Assembly (NCBI RefSeq): GCF_018837975.1
Contig: NZ_JAGSOY010000023.1
Location: forward strand, 1-64,000
Direction of reading: 5' to 3'
DNA from: Zooshikella harenae
Lineage (GTDB): Bacteria; Pseudomonadota; Gammaproteobacteria; Pseudomonadales; Zooshikellaceae
Length of the DNA stretch: 64,000 nucleotides
Position numbers and translations under genes: made by a program. Shown one piece after another: positions 34,153 to 46,053 of the stretch (positions are counted from its first letter, which is position 1; each line of letters opens with the position of its first letter). A model generated the notes under the pieces. The model ran no database searches, had not been told where the DNA came from, and worked only from the letters and a program-made list of their open reading frames with translations.

Positions 34153-35529
34153 TCACTTTCCAATACAAAAAGAACCAAAGATCTTGCCTAAAAGGTCATC
34201 AGAGGTAAATTCCCCAGTTATAGTGTTTAACTCATTTTGAGCAAACCTCAAATCTTCTGCGAGTAACTCACCAGCACCATAACCCGACAGTTGCAACTGA
34301 CCATTAGCTAAGTACTCTTTAGCTTCATCTAAAGCCTGCAAATGTCGTCTACGAGCAGTAAATCCTCCTTCAGTAGTACCTGTAAATCCCATACACGCTT
34401 TGAGATGTTCTCTCAATATATCAACACCTTTACCTTCTTTTGCTGATAGACCAATAACCGGCAACTTTTCATTAGAAGCGTACTGCTCTGCCCCTTCTTT
34501 TGTTAAGTCTATTTTATTACGTATTACGGTTATTTTTTCAGGATGAGGTAGCTTATCCACAAACTCAGGCCAAATAATATGAGGATCAGTTGCCTCTGTC
34601 GTACTACTATCAACCATCAACAATACTCGATCAGCTTGAGCTATTTCCTGCCAGGCACGTTGTACTCCTATCTGTTCTACTGCATCATCACTATCTCTTA
34701 GTCCAGCAGTATCGATGATATGCAATGGCATTCCTTCAATATGAATATGCTCACGAAGTACATCTCTCGTCGTACCTGCAATATCTGTCACAATAGCTGT
34801 TTCTCTACCTGCAAGGGCATTTAATAAACTTGATTTGCCAGCATTTGGTCGACCAGCAATAACAACTGTCATACCCTCACGTAAGATTGCACCTTGATTT
34901 GCTTCTTTCAATACCGCATCAAGCTGATTAATGATGCCAACTAAATCACTAGCCACTTTTCCATCCGCTAAGAAATCAATTTCTTCTTCAGGAAAGTCAA
35001 TTGCAGCCTCAACATACATTCGTAATTGAATCAATTTATCCACAAGGCTACGAACTTTGTCTGAAAAAACACCTTGTAATGAGCGAATTGCGCTTTGGGC
35101 TGCATGTTCAGATGCACTTTCTATCAAATCTGCAATTGCTTCTGCCTGAGCTAAATCCAGCTTATCATTCAGAAATGCTCGCTCAGAAAACTCTCCAGGA
35201 TTAGCGAGTCGCACACCATGACTTAACACGTCTTTTAAAAGCATATCCAATACAACTGGTCCACCATGTCCCTGCAACTCAAGTACATCTTCTCCAGTAA
35301 AAGAATTTGGTCCTGCAAAAAATAATGCAAGCCCTTCATCTACGACATGATTTAACTGGTTATAAAAGGGCCCATAATGTGCGTAGCGAGGTTTAATGGT
35401 TTTACCCAAAATCTTACTCATAACGAGTTTCGACTGTGGGCCAGAAATACGAATTATTCCAACGCCCCCTCTTCCAGGTGGAGTTGCAATAGCCGCAATC
35501 GTATCAGGGTTATAATTTATTGCAGTCAT
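34153..35529 (-). CDS. mnmE: tRNA modification GTPase MnmE
   Basis: The 458-aa protein (from ATG 35529; an upstream start at 35559 would add ten unconserved residues) has the N-terminal formyl-THF-binding domain ([22 protein letters not shown]) and a central GTPase with G1 GRPNAGKSS, the DIAGTTRD switch and NKID. It ends in the catalytic CIGK motif. With MnmG it makes the cmnm5 modification at U34 of tRNAs. Its usual partner mnmG is not downstream here; a DUF99 gene is. Confidence 0.97.
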   Translation of the reverse strand: MTAINYNPDTIAAIATPPGRGGVGIIRISGPQSKLVMSKILGKTIKPRYAHYGPFYNQLNHVVDEGLALFFAGPNSFTGEDVLELQGHGGPVVLDMLLKDVLSHGVRLANPGEFSERAFLNDKLDLAQAEAIADLIESASEHAAQSAIRSLQGVFSDKVRSLVDKLIQLRMYVEAAIDFPEEEIDFLADGKVASDLVGIINQLDAVLKEANQGAILREGMTVVIAGRPNAGKSSLLNALAGRETAIVTDIAGTTRDVLREHIHIEGMPLHIIDTAGLRDSDDAVEQIGVQRAWQEIAQADRVLLMVDSSTTEATDPHIIWPEFVDKLPHPEKITVIRNKIDLTKEGAEQYASNEKLPVIGLSAKEGKGVDILREHLKACMGFTGTTEGGFTARRRHLQALDEAKEYLANGQLQLSGYGAGELLAEDLRFAQNELNTITGEFTSDDLLGKIFGSFCIGK

Positions 35530-35603
35530 TGTTGCGTTCTTTTGACAGCTTGTTAACAACAGTAATTTTAGAGTAACACCTAAATTAGCTAAAGGCAGAA
35601 ACT

Positions 35604-35630
35604 AAAAGGCCTCGGCAGTAACCGAGGCCT
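35604..35630 (-). terminator. Terminator between yidC and mnmE
   Basis: A perfect 9-bp stem AGGCCTCGG / CCGAGGCCT with a 6-nt loop is followed, on the minus strand, by TTTT. It would end transcripts coming from rpmH-rnpA-yidC. Confidence 0.8.
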
Positions 35631-35658
35631 GTGGATAACTCTGTGAGTAACCAGTGTA

Positions 35659-37365
35659 TCAACTCTTACTTTCGGCCTGACTCTCAATTCGACGTGTAAT
35701 TACCCATTGTTGCAAGATTGATAAGACATTGTTCACAACCCAGTACAATACTAAGCCTGCAGGGAACCATAAAAAGAACACAGTAAATATCACTGGTAGC
35801 AACTTCATCACTCTAGCCTGAGTTGGATCAGGAGGTGTTGGATTAAGCTGCTGCTGAACAAACATCGATGCACCCATAATTAATGGGAGGATAAAATATG
35901 GGTCCATTTGTGATAAATCATGGATCCAGCCTAACCATGAAGCCTGACGTAACTCAACTGATTCCATTAAAACCCAGTACAATGCAATAAACACAGGCAT
36001 TTGTACAAGTATGGGCAAACAACCCCCCATTGGATTGACTTTTTCTTTTCGATACAGCTCCATCATAGCTTGAGACATCTTTTGGCGATCATCGCCAAAC
36101 TTTTCTTTCAACTCCTGCATCTTAGGAGCTATACGCCGCATATTTGCCATGGAGCGATAACTAGCTGCAGACAGAGGGAAGAATGCCATTTTGACCATAA
36201 TAGTCAGGATGATAATGGACCAACCCCAGTTTGGAATTAGACTGTGAATAAACCCTAACAATAAAAATAATGGCTTAGCCGCAAACCAAAGAATGCCATA
36301 GTCAACAGTTAACTCCAGGCCATCAGTTAACGCTTGTAACTTATCTTGAATTTTTGGGCCAACATAGAGTGTGGCACTCGCTTTACCCTGCTCTCCAGGC
36401 GCTAAAACAATGGGATTATTCACATCAACCATACTGACAATGTACTGAGATTGATCATTTTCACGCGTAGAGTATTGAACAGGATTTTCATGCTTTGGAA
36501 CCCAAGCAGCAACAAAGTAATGTTGCAAAATGGCTGCATAACCTTTTTCAACTTTCTCTTTGAAGGGTTCTTCCTTGAATTCATCAAAAGGTAACTTATG
36601 ATATTTTTCTTCAGTTGACCTTACTGCAGCACCAAGATAGGTATTAAAGCTTGTAGCACCTTGTGTGGAACTGGGATCTGGTGAGTTATCCCGCTTTAAT
36701 TGTGCATAAAAAACTGCCTTCCAACTATTAGAAGATTTATTGTTTACTAAATACTCAAGATCAACAGCATAGTTATCTCTATGGAATGTATATCGCTTAA
36801 CTAACTCAACGCCCTCTGCAGTACTTAGAGAAAGATCAACAACTAATTGATTTTCACCATCTTTAAGTTCATATGTTGTTTTTGGAGATGAGTAAGTTGG
36901 AGTACCTTTACTATGTGGCCCATTTTTACCTACAAGGCCACTTTGAGCTACAAAAGTACGCTGTTTAGAGCTTTCTAGAATTGTAAAAGGTTCAGGAGAT
37001 GGATTTTGTTCTGAAGGAAGTGTAACAGGGTAATCGAGTAACGAAGCTTTGATAATATCACCACCCTCAGGATTAATCTCAATATAGAGCTTATCTGTAG
37101 TGATTTTTATTATCTGCTGACTTGGCTGAGCAGTAGTTGTCGTAGCTTCTGTTAACCTTGGAGCATCATCTGTGGTCTCAACAATTATTGGTGCATCAGC
37201 ACTATCTAAAGTTGTTGTTGAATCAACATCAGGTACTGAGCTTGTTACACTTGCTGTTTGCTCAGCGGTAACATTGTGCTGGTTGAAGTCTTGATTCCAC
37301 TGCAGGATCATTAAATATCCCACAACGACTAAGCCAGCAATGATTAAAGTTCTCTGCAAATCCAT
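35659..37365 (-). CDS. yidC: Membrane protein insertase YidC
   Basis: The 568-aa protein has an N-terminal membrane anchor (residues 5-23), a Pro/Thr-rich linker, and a periplasmic beta-sandwich domain (about 85-340). A C-terminal insertase domain with five membrane spans follows, including GGCLPILVQMPVFIALYWVL, and the NPMGG loop is present. It inserts inner-membrane proteins alone or with SecYEG. The normal gammaproteobacterial neighbours rnpA and rpmH precede it. The small yidD often found between rnpA and yidC is not evident in the 191-bp gap. Confidence 0.97.
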   Translation of the reverse strand: MDLQRTLIIAGLVVVGYLMILQWNQDFNQHNVTAEQTASVTSSVPDVDSTTTLDSADAPIIVETTDDAPRLTEATTTTAQPSQQIIKITTDKLYIEINPEGGDIIKASLLDYPVTLPSEQNPSPEPFTILESSKQRTFVAQSGLVGKNGPHSKGTPTYSSPKTTYELKDGENQLVVDLSLSTAEGVELVKRYTFHRDNYAVDLEYLVNNKSSNSWKAVFYAQLKRDNSPDPSSTQGATSFNTYLGAAVRSTEEKYHKLPFDEFKEEPFKEKVEKGYAAILQHYFVAAWVPKHENPVQYSTRENDQSQYIVSMVDVNNPIVLAPGEQGKASATLYVGPKIQDKLQALTDGLELTVDYGILWFAAKPLFLLLGFIHSLIPNWGWSIIILTIMVKMAFFPLSAASYRSMANMRRIAPKMQELKEKFGDDRQKMSQAMMELYRKEKVNPMGGCLPILVQMPVFIALYWVLMESVELRQASWLGWIHDLSQMDPYFILPLIMGASMFVQQQLNPTPPDPTQARVMKLLPVIFTVFFLWFPAGLVLYWVVNNVLSILQQWVITRRIESQAESKS

Positions 37366-37556
37366 GGTTCAAGGGCCAAACGTTGTAGTTAATAAAAATT
37401 ATCCCAATGTAGGTCTGAACAATTCATATCCAGCCGCAATGGAAACTAGTGATTATACGAGAAAAAGCAGTTTTACTGCCAACCTAAAGTTGTCGTTTTA
37501 GTGTTATTTTAGCTTAGGTCAACAGGTCCCCTTTAGCGCACTAGTAGTTATTAAAA

Positions 37557-37919
37557 CTATTTTTGGGTTGCAGCACGTTTATTTAAACGCTGCCATGATT
37601 TGCTTAGGAGACGAAATATTTGTTCATTTTCCAGCTCGGTCAAACCTGGCCGGGCTAAGATTACGATATCTATTGCAGGAAGCTTGTTATGAGTTAGTCG
37701 ATATGACTCTCGGAAAAGCCGCTTGATGCGGTTTCTTTGAACTGCTTTTTTAGCAATTTTTTTGGACACAATGACCCCTAACCGAGAATCTTCCGATTTA
37801 GAGGGCACAGCTAACATCAGTAAAAACTTGTGCGGCACTTTGATACTACAGTGATCAAAGACATGACGATAATCAGCCGATGTTAAAAGCCGAAATCGTT
37901 TCGGAAATACCTGCCGCAC
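37557..37919 (-). CDS. rnpA: Ribonuclease P protein component RnpA
   Basis: The 120-aa basic protein has the RNase P signature RNRIKRLFRESYRL and LGVIVSKKIAKKAVQRN. It assists the catalytic RNA in cutting 5' leaders from pre-tRNAs. The start is GTG at 37919 (MRQVFPKRFRLL), 19 bp after the rpmH stop, so both are in one transcript. Confidence 0.94.
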   Translation of the reverse strand: MRQVFPKRFRLLTSADYRHVFDHCSIKVPHKFLLMLAVPSKSEDSRLGVIVSKKIAKKAVQRNRIKRLFRESYRLTHNKLPAIDIVILARPGLTELENEQIFRLLSKSWQRLNKRAATQK

Positions 37920-37938
37920 GCTATTGAAGCCTAACAGC

Positions 37939-38073
37939 TTAGGCTGCTAATTGCTTACGCCCTTTAGCACGACGACGTTTTAATACTTGACGTCCATTTT
38001 TGGTAGCCATGCGTGCACGGAAACCATGAGTGCGTTTACGCTTCAGACAACTAGGTTGGAATGTTCTTTTCAT
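37939..38073 (-). CDS. rpmH: Ribosomal protein L34
   Basis: The 44-aa basic protein MKRTFQPS...[13 protein letters not shown] is full length L34, with the invariant [19 protein letters not shown] core. It is easily missed because it is so short. Position 9 is Cys where many species have Val or Asn. It sits beside the origin, as in other gammaproteobacteria, and is divergent from dnaA. Confidence 0.96.
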   Translation of the reverse strand: MKRTFQPSCLKRKRTHGFRARMATKNGRQVLKRRRAKGRKQLAA

Positions 38074-38464
38074 AGCTCACCTACTAGCAGTAATCACTAA
38101 CCTATGGCGTGAGTTAAAGAGCAGGTTAACAATGAACCGGGCTCTTGTGGATATTGTTTAAGGCGCGTAATTCTAGAGAATAACAATGCAATCGTCAATT
38201 TGATCTGAACATTATTTATAAGATCAGTGAATAACTTTTTTAAATAACATGATTAATCGTGGCCTGTGTACAGTTTAGATTCAAATTTACTTTAAGACTT
38301 TATTTTTAAATCGCTAAATTCCTTTACGCTATTCTGCTGTTGATTACTTATTGATCAACAATGTCTTATCTAAGTTTATTATATTATATAAATTAATTAA
38401 GTATATATATTTAATACTTTTTATTTATTTATTGTTGTTATTGTTTATTATAGCAGCCTTTTCC

Positions 38465-38473
38465 TGTGAATAA
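38465..38473 (-). promoter_or_regulatory. DnaA box (TTATTCACA)
   Basis: This exact match to TTATNCACA on the minus strand is at the right edge of the AT-rich tract. Confidence 0.65.
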
Positions 38474-38609
38474 CTAATTTATTAGCTTTAATATCAATAA
38501 GTTATGAAAAGTATAACTCTGTTAAGAACACGGGAATTATCTGTCAGTTACCTGAGTATTATAGGTGCATAAGCTGTTAACTAATTTGTTGTTAATAAAA
38601 ACCCCCAAA

Positions 38610-38618
38610 TTATCCACA
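38610..38618 (+). promoter_or_regulatory. DnaA box (TTATCCACA)
   Basis: This is a perfect strong DnaA box, the first of three in the same orientation. Confidence 0.85.
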
Positions 38619-38643
38619 GGAAAGTCTACTTTATAATAACAAT

Positions 38644-38652
38644 TTATCCACA
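38644..38652 (+). promoter_or_regulatory. DnaA box (TTATCCACA)
   Basis: This perfect box lies 34 bp from the previous one. Confidence 0.85.
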
Positions 38653-38702
38653 AGGTTATTCAAGCACGATTTTGTCACTAAATTTGATGCAAATTTTTTT
38701 AT

Positions 38703-38711
38703 TTATCCACA
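38703..38711 (+). promoter_or_regulatory. DnaA box (TTATCCACA)
   Basis: This perfect box has the same orientation as the two before it. Confidence 0.85.
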
Positions 38712-38777
38712 AAAAGAGCCTGATTAATCAAGTATATTAGCGTATATAGGGTAAATAAGATAAAATTTGCATTGGGG

Positions 38778-38786
38778 TGTGGATAA
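38778..38786 (-). promoter_or_regulatory. DnaA box (TGTGGATAA), inverted
   Basis: This perfect box on the minus strand, about 80 bp before the dnaA start, could also serve autoregulation of dnaA. Confidence 0.85.
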
Positions 38787-38863
38787 CTAGATTGGATAAG
38801 TATAGAATTAACACGCTAACTGATGCTTATTAACAACTCAGCTGTTTTTGAGGGGATAATTCT

Positions 38864-40597
38864 GTGCCACTAACTCTCTGGCAACAGTGTCTTGAAACGT
38901 TACAGGATGAATTGCCATCTCAGCAATTTAATACCTGGATTCGCCCATTAAAGACAGAAGTCCTTGAAAATGGAGGCTTAGTTTTGGTAGCCCCCAATCG
39001 TTTTGTTAAGGACTGGGTGCAAGAAAAATTTCTAAAGCGTATTGAAGAAATTTTAAATGATTGGTCTGAGGGTTTTGCACCTATTGTAACATTAGCTGTA
39101 GCAAATAGAACTCAAAGCTTTTTATCAACTAGAAATAACTTTTCACAAACGAGTTCACGAAATGATAATGTTTCGCATCCTCCGACTCGTAATTTGTCAA
39201 CTTCGCGACAGCGCTTTAACAGTGGTAACTCTCAAGCGTTAGGGAGTTCTGAAGAAGTAATTAATGAACCAGTAAGTACTTCAGAAAGTAGATCAAATGA
39301 AAACATTTCCCAATTTGCTCAACCGTTAAATAAGGCTACCAGTGATTATGATGTTTCTCGTACACTGAATAGGAAGCAGAATACTATTCGAACGTCAAAT
39401 GAATCAAAGGCATTAAAAGATAAGGTATTCAAAGACTCTGTTTTGCCTCCAATCAATCACTCTCTACTTGCTGAGCTTGAAGATAACATTGCTAGTCAGT
39501 CTGCTCCACCTGCTATCGTCAGTTCCAGTAAAAAAGTGAATGAGCGTCAAGTAGAGGTTGAAGGTGGACTTAAGCATAACAGTTCTTTAAATGAAGAGTT
39601 TACATTTGAAACGTTTGTTGAGGGTAAATCTAATCAGCTAGCGCTTGCTGCAGCAAAACAAGTGGCTGAAAATCCTGGAGCAGCTTATAACCCCCTTTTT
39701 CTCTATGGAGGTGTTGGCCTTGGTAAAACCCACTTAATGCACTCTGTGGGTAACTATTTAGTTCAACAAAATGCTTCTGCAAAAGTTATTTATCTCCATT
39801 CGGAACGTTTTGTTGCTGATATGGTGAAGGCGTTACAACTCAATGCTATCAACGATTTCAAACGTTATTACCGCTCAGTGGATGCTCTGTTAATTGATGA
39901 TATTCAATTTTTTGCTGGTAAAGAGAGATCTCAGGAAGAGTTTTTCCACACCTTTAATGCGCTGTTGGAAGGTGGACAGCAAATGATTCTTACTTGTGAT
40001 AGATATCCAAAAGAAATTTCTGGGCTAGAAGAACGTTTGAAATCTCGTTTTGGCTGGGGACTTACAGTTGCTGTAGAGCCACCAGAGCTTGAAACGCGAG
40101 TTGCAATTTTGATGAAGAAGGCGGAGCAAATTAAGGTTAACTTGCCCCATGACTCAGCTTTTTTTATTGCACAACGAATTCGTTCTAATGTTCGAGAACT
40201 GGAAGGGGCTCTTAAACGGGTTGTTGCAAGTGCAAAGTTTATGGGACGTGATATCACCCTAGATCTAATTAGGGAGTCTCTGAAGGATTTATTAGCTTTG
40301 CAGGATAAGCAAGTAAGTATTGACAATATTCAGCGGACAGTCGCTGAATACTTTAAGATAAAGATTTCTGATATTTTGTCAAAGCGAAGAAGCCGTTCTG
40401 TTGCTAGGCCTCGTCAAATAGCTATGGCACTTTCAAAAGAACTGACAAATCACAGCCTGCCTGAAATAGGTGATGCATATGGTGGCCGTGATCATACGAC
40501 AGTTTTGCATGCTTGTCGTAAAGTCAAAGAGCTTACTCAAGCTGATGCAGAAATAAGAGAAGATTATAAAAACTTATTGCGATTATTAACAACTTGA
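38864..40597 (+). CDS. dnaA: Chromosomal replication initiator DnaA
   Basis: The 577-aa protein starts at GTG, with GAGGGG upstream. Domain I is [26 protein letters not shown] long polar Ser/Asn-rich domain II (about 95-240) makes it longer than the 467-aa E. coli protein. The AAA+ domain has [11 protein letters not shown] and [12 protein letters not shown]. The C-terminal DNA-binding domain has the signature [15 protein letters not shown]. It unwinds the adjacent origin. It is followed by dnaN, recF and gyrB in the classic order. Confidence 0.98.
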   Translation: MPLTLWQQCLETLQDELPSQQFNTWIRPLKTEVLENGGLVLVAPNRFVKDWVQEKFLKRIEEILNDWSEGFAPIVTLAVANRTQSFLSTRNNFSQTSSRNDNVSHPPTRNLSTSRQRFNSGNSQALGSSEEVINEPVSTSESRSNENISQFAQPLNKATSDYDVSRTLNRKQNTIRTSNESKALKDKVFKDSVLPPINHSLLAELEDNIASQSAPPAIVSSSKKVNERQVEVEGGLKHNSSLNEEFTFETFVEGKSNQLALAAAKQVAENPGAAYNPLFLYGGVGLGKTHLMHSVGNYLVQQNASAKVIYLHSERFVADMVKALQLNAINDFKRYYRSVDALLIDDIQFFAGKERSQEEFFHTFNALLEGGQQMILTCDRYPKEISGLEERLKSRFGWGLTVAVEPPELETRVAILMKKAEQIKVNLPHDSAFFIAQRIRSNVRELEGALKRVVASAKFMGRDITLDLIRESLKDLLALQDKQVSIDNIQRTVAEYFKIKISDILSKRRSRSVARPRQIAMALSKELTNHSLPEIGDAYGGRDHTTVLHACRKVKELTQADAEIREDYKNLLRLLTT

Positions 40598-40661
40598 TTC
40601 TTCTATTTATTAAGCTCTCATTGGTTAATCTCCATGTTAGTTAAGGCGAGAGAACAGAATT

Positions 40662-41771
40662 ATGAAATTTACAGTCACTCGAGAAGCATTACTTAAACCA
40701 CTTCAACTTGTAACTGGTGTAGTTGAACGCAGACATACACTACCTGTTTTATCAAATGTATTGATGGTTGTTGATGGTGATCGCTTATCACTGACTGGCA
40801 CTGATTTAGAAGTTGAATTGATAGGCCGTGTTAACTTACAACAAGGTGCAGAGGATGGTGAAATTACTGTTCCTGCTCGTAAGTTAATGGATATCTGTAA
40901 GTCTTTACCTGATGATGCCATTATTGAATTTAAACAAGATGATCAGCGAGTTATAGTCAAAGCAGGTCGAAGCCGTTTTACCTTATCTACCCTCCCAGCA
41001 GCCGAGTTTCCAAGTATTGATGAAGATCCTGGTTCTATTTCATTTAGTGCTGATAAGCATATGCTTCGCTCACTGATTGATAATACTGGTTTTGCCATGG
41101 CTCAACAGGATGTCCGTTATTATTTAAATGGTTTACTGCTTGAATTAACGGATGAACATGTAAGAACGGTAGCGACAGATGGTCATAGGTTAGCAATGTG
41201 TACTAGTAACTTGCTGCGTGAGGAAAGTTCTGCTGATAGACACCAGGTAATTGTTCCAAGAAAAGGTATTTTGGAATTTGCTCGAATTTTGACAGATGGA
41301 GCAGAAACTGTGGATATTCTGCTTGGTTCAAATCACATGCGTGCTGTAACGGGTGACTATACGTTTACCTCGAAACTAGTTGATGGAAAGTTCCCTGAGT
41401 ATGAGCGTGTTTTACCAAGAGGTGGGGATAAGGAAGTCATCGCTGATAGACAGTTACTAAGACAAGCATTAAATAGGGCTGCAATACTTTCTAACGAAAA
41501 ATATCGTGGAGTTCGTTTAACCTTTGCGCCTAACCAACTGACTATAATTGCAAATAACCCAGAACAAGAGGAAGCCCAAGAAGAACTTCCTGTTGATTAT
41601 CAAGGTGAAACTTTAGAAATTGGTTTTAATGTTTCGTATTTACTCGATGTTCTTTCAGTTATATCAGGAAAGTCAGTTAAAATAACTCTTTCAGGTCCTG
41701 ATCGCAGTGCACTTGTTGAAGACTCTGAAGGTGGTGAGTCATTATATGTTGTAATGCCTATGCGGTTATAA
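40662..41771 (+). CDS. dnaN: DNA polymerase III sliding clamp (beta subunit)
   Basis: The 369-aa three-domain clamp starts MKFTVTREALLKPLQLVTGVVERRHTLPVLSN, contains TVATDGHRLAM and ends in the conserved YVVMPMRL. It encircles DNA and tethers the polymerase. It is separated from recF by one base. Confidence 0.98.
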   Translation: MKFTVTREALLKPLQLVTGVVERRHTLPVLSNVLMVVDGDRLSLTGTDLEVELIGRVNLQQGAEDGEITVPARKLMDICKSLPDDAIIEFKQDDQRVIVKAGRSRFTLSTLPAAEFPSIDEDPGSISFSADKHMLRSLIDNTGFAMAQQDVRYYLNGLLLELTDEHVRTVATDGHRLAMCTSNLLREESSADRHQVIVPRKGILEFARILTDGAETVDILLGSNHMRAVTGDYTFTSKLVDGKFPEYERVLPRGGDKEVIADRQLLRQALNRAAILSNEKYRGVRLTFAPNQLTIIANNPEQEEAQEELPVDYQGETLEIGFNVSYLLDVLSVISGKSVKITLSGPDRSALVEDSEGGESLYVVMPMRL

Positions 41772-41772
41772 T

Positions 41773-42855
41773 ATGCCAATTGACCATCTTCAGATCGTAG
41801 GTGTACGTAACCTTGAGTCGGTGGTCATTGAGCCCTCTCCTACCATTAATATTATTTGTGGTATTAATGGTAGCGGTAAAACCTCAATACTAGAGTCAAT
41901 TCATTTACTTGGTCTTGCTCGTTCTTTTAGAAGCTCAAAAATCCAGCCCATTATTCAGCATGGAGAAAATTGTTGCACTGTTTTTGGTAGACTAGATGAT
42001 GGTTATCCAATTGGAATTCAACGATTGACTGATGGTGAGCTATTAATTAAGTATGCAGGTAAGCGACTTTTTTCTGTTGCAGAGCTTGCTTGTAAATTAC
42101 CTTTAATAATTATCACTCCTGATACTTTTCAATTAGTGTCTGGATCACCTTCTTTGCGACGTCAGTTTATAGATTGGGGTGTGTTCCACGTGGAACACAC
42201 TTTTCTAACTTATTGGAAAAACACGAGAAAAATACTTAAACAAAGGAATAATTTGCTTAAAAATGGTACAATAAGCCATTCACAAGTAGCTGCATGGGAC
42301 ATATCTCTTATTGAAAATGCAGAAAAAGTTGATCAGTTTAGATCAAATTATATCAATCAACTTAAAAATCTTTTTAACCAAATAGTAGAAATATTAATTG
42401 ATATTAAAGAACTCAAATTTTCCTACTATCGTGGTTGGGATAATGAAAAAAAATATAGTGAAGTATTGAGTAGTAATTTTCAAAGAGATAGTAAGTTAGG
42501 TTATACAAACCTAGGACCACATAAAGCAGACTTGAAAATTACAGTAGGAAATAGATTAGCAACTGATGTGCTATCTAGAGGACAACAGAAAATTATTGTT
42601 TGTGCTTTAAAAATTGCTCAAGGTCTTTTGTTTCAACAACAGTTACAGAGACCTTGTATTTTTTTGATAGATGATCTGGCTTCAGAGCTTGATCAACACT
42701 TTAGAAATAATATTTGCCAATTATTAGAAGGTAGTGGTGCTCAAGTTTTCATCACTGCAATAGATAATCTTTTAATCACTAATAGTTGGAATAATAAGTC
42801 TAAAGTGAAAATGTTCCACGTGGAACATGGTCAGGTAAAAGAAATGCAGCCATAA
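41773..42855 (+). CDS. recF: DNA repair ATPase RecF
   Basis: The 360-aa SMC-like ATPase has Walker A GINGSGKTS, the family motif GPHKADLKI and signature LSRGQQKI. The Walker B region is PCIFLIDDLASELD. It loads RecA at gaps with RecO and RecR. Unusually, two 16-bp parS sites are embedded in the coding sequence, both read in the same frame as FHVEH. Confidence 0.96.
   Translation: MPIDHLQIVGVRNLESVVIEPSPTINIICGINGSGKTSILESIHLLGLARSFRSSKIQPIIQHGENCCTVFGRLDDGYPIGIQRLTDGELLIKYAGKRLFSVAELACKLPLIIITPDTFQLVSGSPSLRRQFIDWGVFHVEHTFLTYWKNTRKILKQRNNLLKNGTISHSQVAAWDISLIENAEKVDQFRSNYINQLKNLFNQIVEILIDIKELKFSYYRGWDNEKKYSEVLSSNFQRDSKLGYTNLGPHKADLKITVGNRLATDVLSRGQQKIIVCALKIAQGLLFQQQLQRPCIFLIDDLASELDQHFRNNICQLLEGSGAQVFITAIDNLLITNSWNNKSKVKMFHVEHGQVKEMQP
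42182..42197. promoter_or_regulatory. parS centromere site 1 (inside recF)
   Basis: TGTTCCACGTGGAACA is a perfect 16-bp palindrome identical to the gammaproteobacterial parS consensus bound by ParB. It lies about 3.5 kb from the origin boxes. Confidence 0.95.
42812..42827. promoter_or_regulatory. parS centromere site 2 (3' end of recF)
   Basis: This is an identical perfect copy of TGTTCCACGTGGAACA, 630 bp from site 1. Clustered parS copies near oriC are typical for chromosome segregation by ParABS and SMC loading. Confidence 0.95.
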
Positions 42856-42877
42856 CGATGTTTGTATAGGAGCATAA

Positions 42878-45295
<2,418 letters not shown>

Positions 45296-45309
45296 AAATT
45301 ATAAGTTGA

Positions 45310-45343
45310 AAAAAACCGGGTTACTTTGTATCCCGGTTTTTTA
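45310..45343. terminator. Bidirectional terminator after gyrB
   Basis: A stem AAAACCGGG / CCCGGTTTT with an 11-nt loop is flanked by A-run and T-run, so it can end gyrB and the convergent ATPase gene. Confidence 0.9.
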
Positions 45344-45363
45344 TTTTCAAGTTAAAAAGTATT

Positions 45364-46041
45364 TTAAATATTTATAATTTTATGTGCATGAGCCAGCCAA
45401 CGCTGTAGCTCATTTTTTTCAGAGAATTTTAAGTCTGAATTACTAATAGCATGAGAAAAGGGTAAATTGTGAATTTTGTCAGTAACACGCTCATGTAACT
45501 CGGGCAAGAATATTTCAGTACCACCAGTATTTAAAAACTCTTGTCGTGTTTGAGAATTTTCCCATCGATAAAATTTATCTTCATCACCATAAAACCCGTT
45601 TTTAATAATTGCTTTTTTATAAGTAATATCACCAAGGTCTTGCTGAGCTTCTTTTAATAGAATAATTGAATCCTTCAACCTATTCATAACCCAATACAAA
45701 ATAAACTGTCGTTTAAGTGTTCGAAGTGCTTCTTTAAAAGTAGCTGCTTCTCGTCTTATTACCCCACCAACACCTGCTGGTAATGAAACAATAAGATCTA
45801 GTTTTGGGTTATCTGCCATTATATCCATTAGGTCCATCCAACCTTCATGGCGATGCAAATTTACAGGTATAACATCCGCAAGTTTGTGCCAAACTCTAGC
45901 AACATCTGGATTTCTTGAATCTGCATCAATTACAATTGGCTTGGTTTGTTTTAGATTGACTTGAAAGTCAATAAATAAATTGGCAGCAAAAGATTTTCCA
46001 ACACCACCCTTATCACCGTGGAAAAAAATAATATTACTCAT
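45364..46041 (-). CDS. ParA/MinD-type ATPase, TraL/MobD-like
   Basis: The 225-aa P-loop ATPase has a deviant Walker A motif KGGVGKS at residues 11-17 and VIDADSRNPDVARVWHKL for the A' region. It lacks the DNA-binding N-terminus of plasmid ParA. The fold and its pairing with the small upstream protein recall the TraL and MobD proteins of plasmid transfer regions. It is unlikely to be the chromosomal ParA that works with parS, since no parB is adjacent. Family is firm; conjugative origin is inference. Confidence 0.75.
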   Translation of the reverse strand: MSNIIFFHGDKGGVGKSFAANLFIDFQVNLKQTKPIVIDADSRNPDVARVWHKLADVIPVNLHRHEGWMDLMDIMADNPKLDLIVSLPAGVGGVIRREAATFKEALRTLKRQFILYWVMNRLKDSIILLKEAQQDLGDITYKKAIIKNGFYGDEDKFYRWENSQTRQEFLNTGGTEIFLPELHERVTDKIHNLPFSHAISNSDLKFSEKNELQRWLAHAHKIINI

Positions 46042-46053
46042 AGTAGACCTATT

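Larger units (their letters stand above)
38074..38863. other. Probable chromosomal replication origin (oriC) between rpmH and dnaA
   Basis: This 790-bp gene-free region holds five matches to the DnaA box TTATNCACA (38465-38473 minus, 38610-38618 plus, 38644-38652 plus, 38703-38711 plus, 38778-38786 minus). An extremely AT-rich tract at about 38375-38455 (ATTATATAAATTAATTAAG and similar) suits the unwinding element. Its location between rpmH and dnaA is that of the Pseudomonas origin. The promoter of dnaA must lie in its right part. Confidence 0.88.

Noticed and set aside
45364-46041. Idea that this ATPase is the chromosomal ParA acting on the parS sites in recF
   Set aside because: No parB neighbour is present, the N-terminal helix-turn-helix is missing, and the partner is a TraK-like protein.
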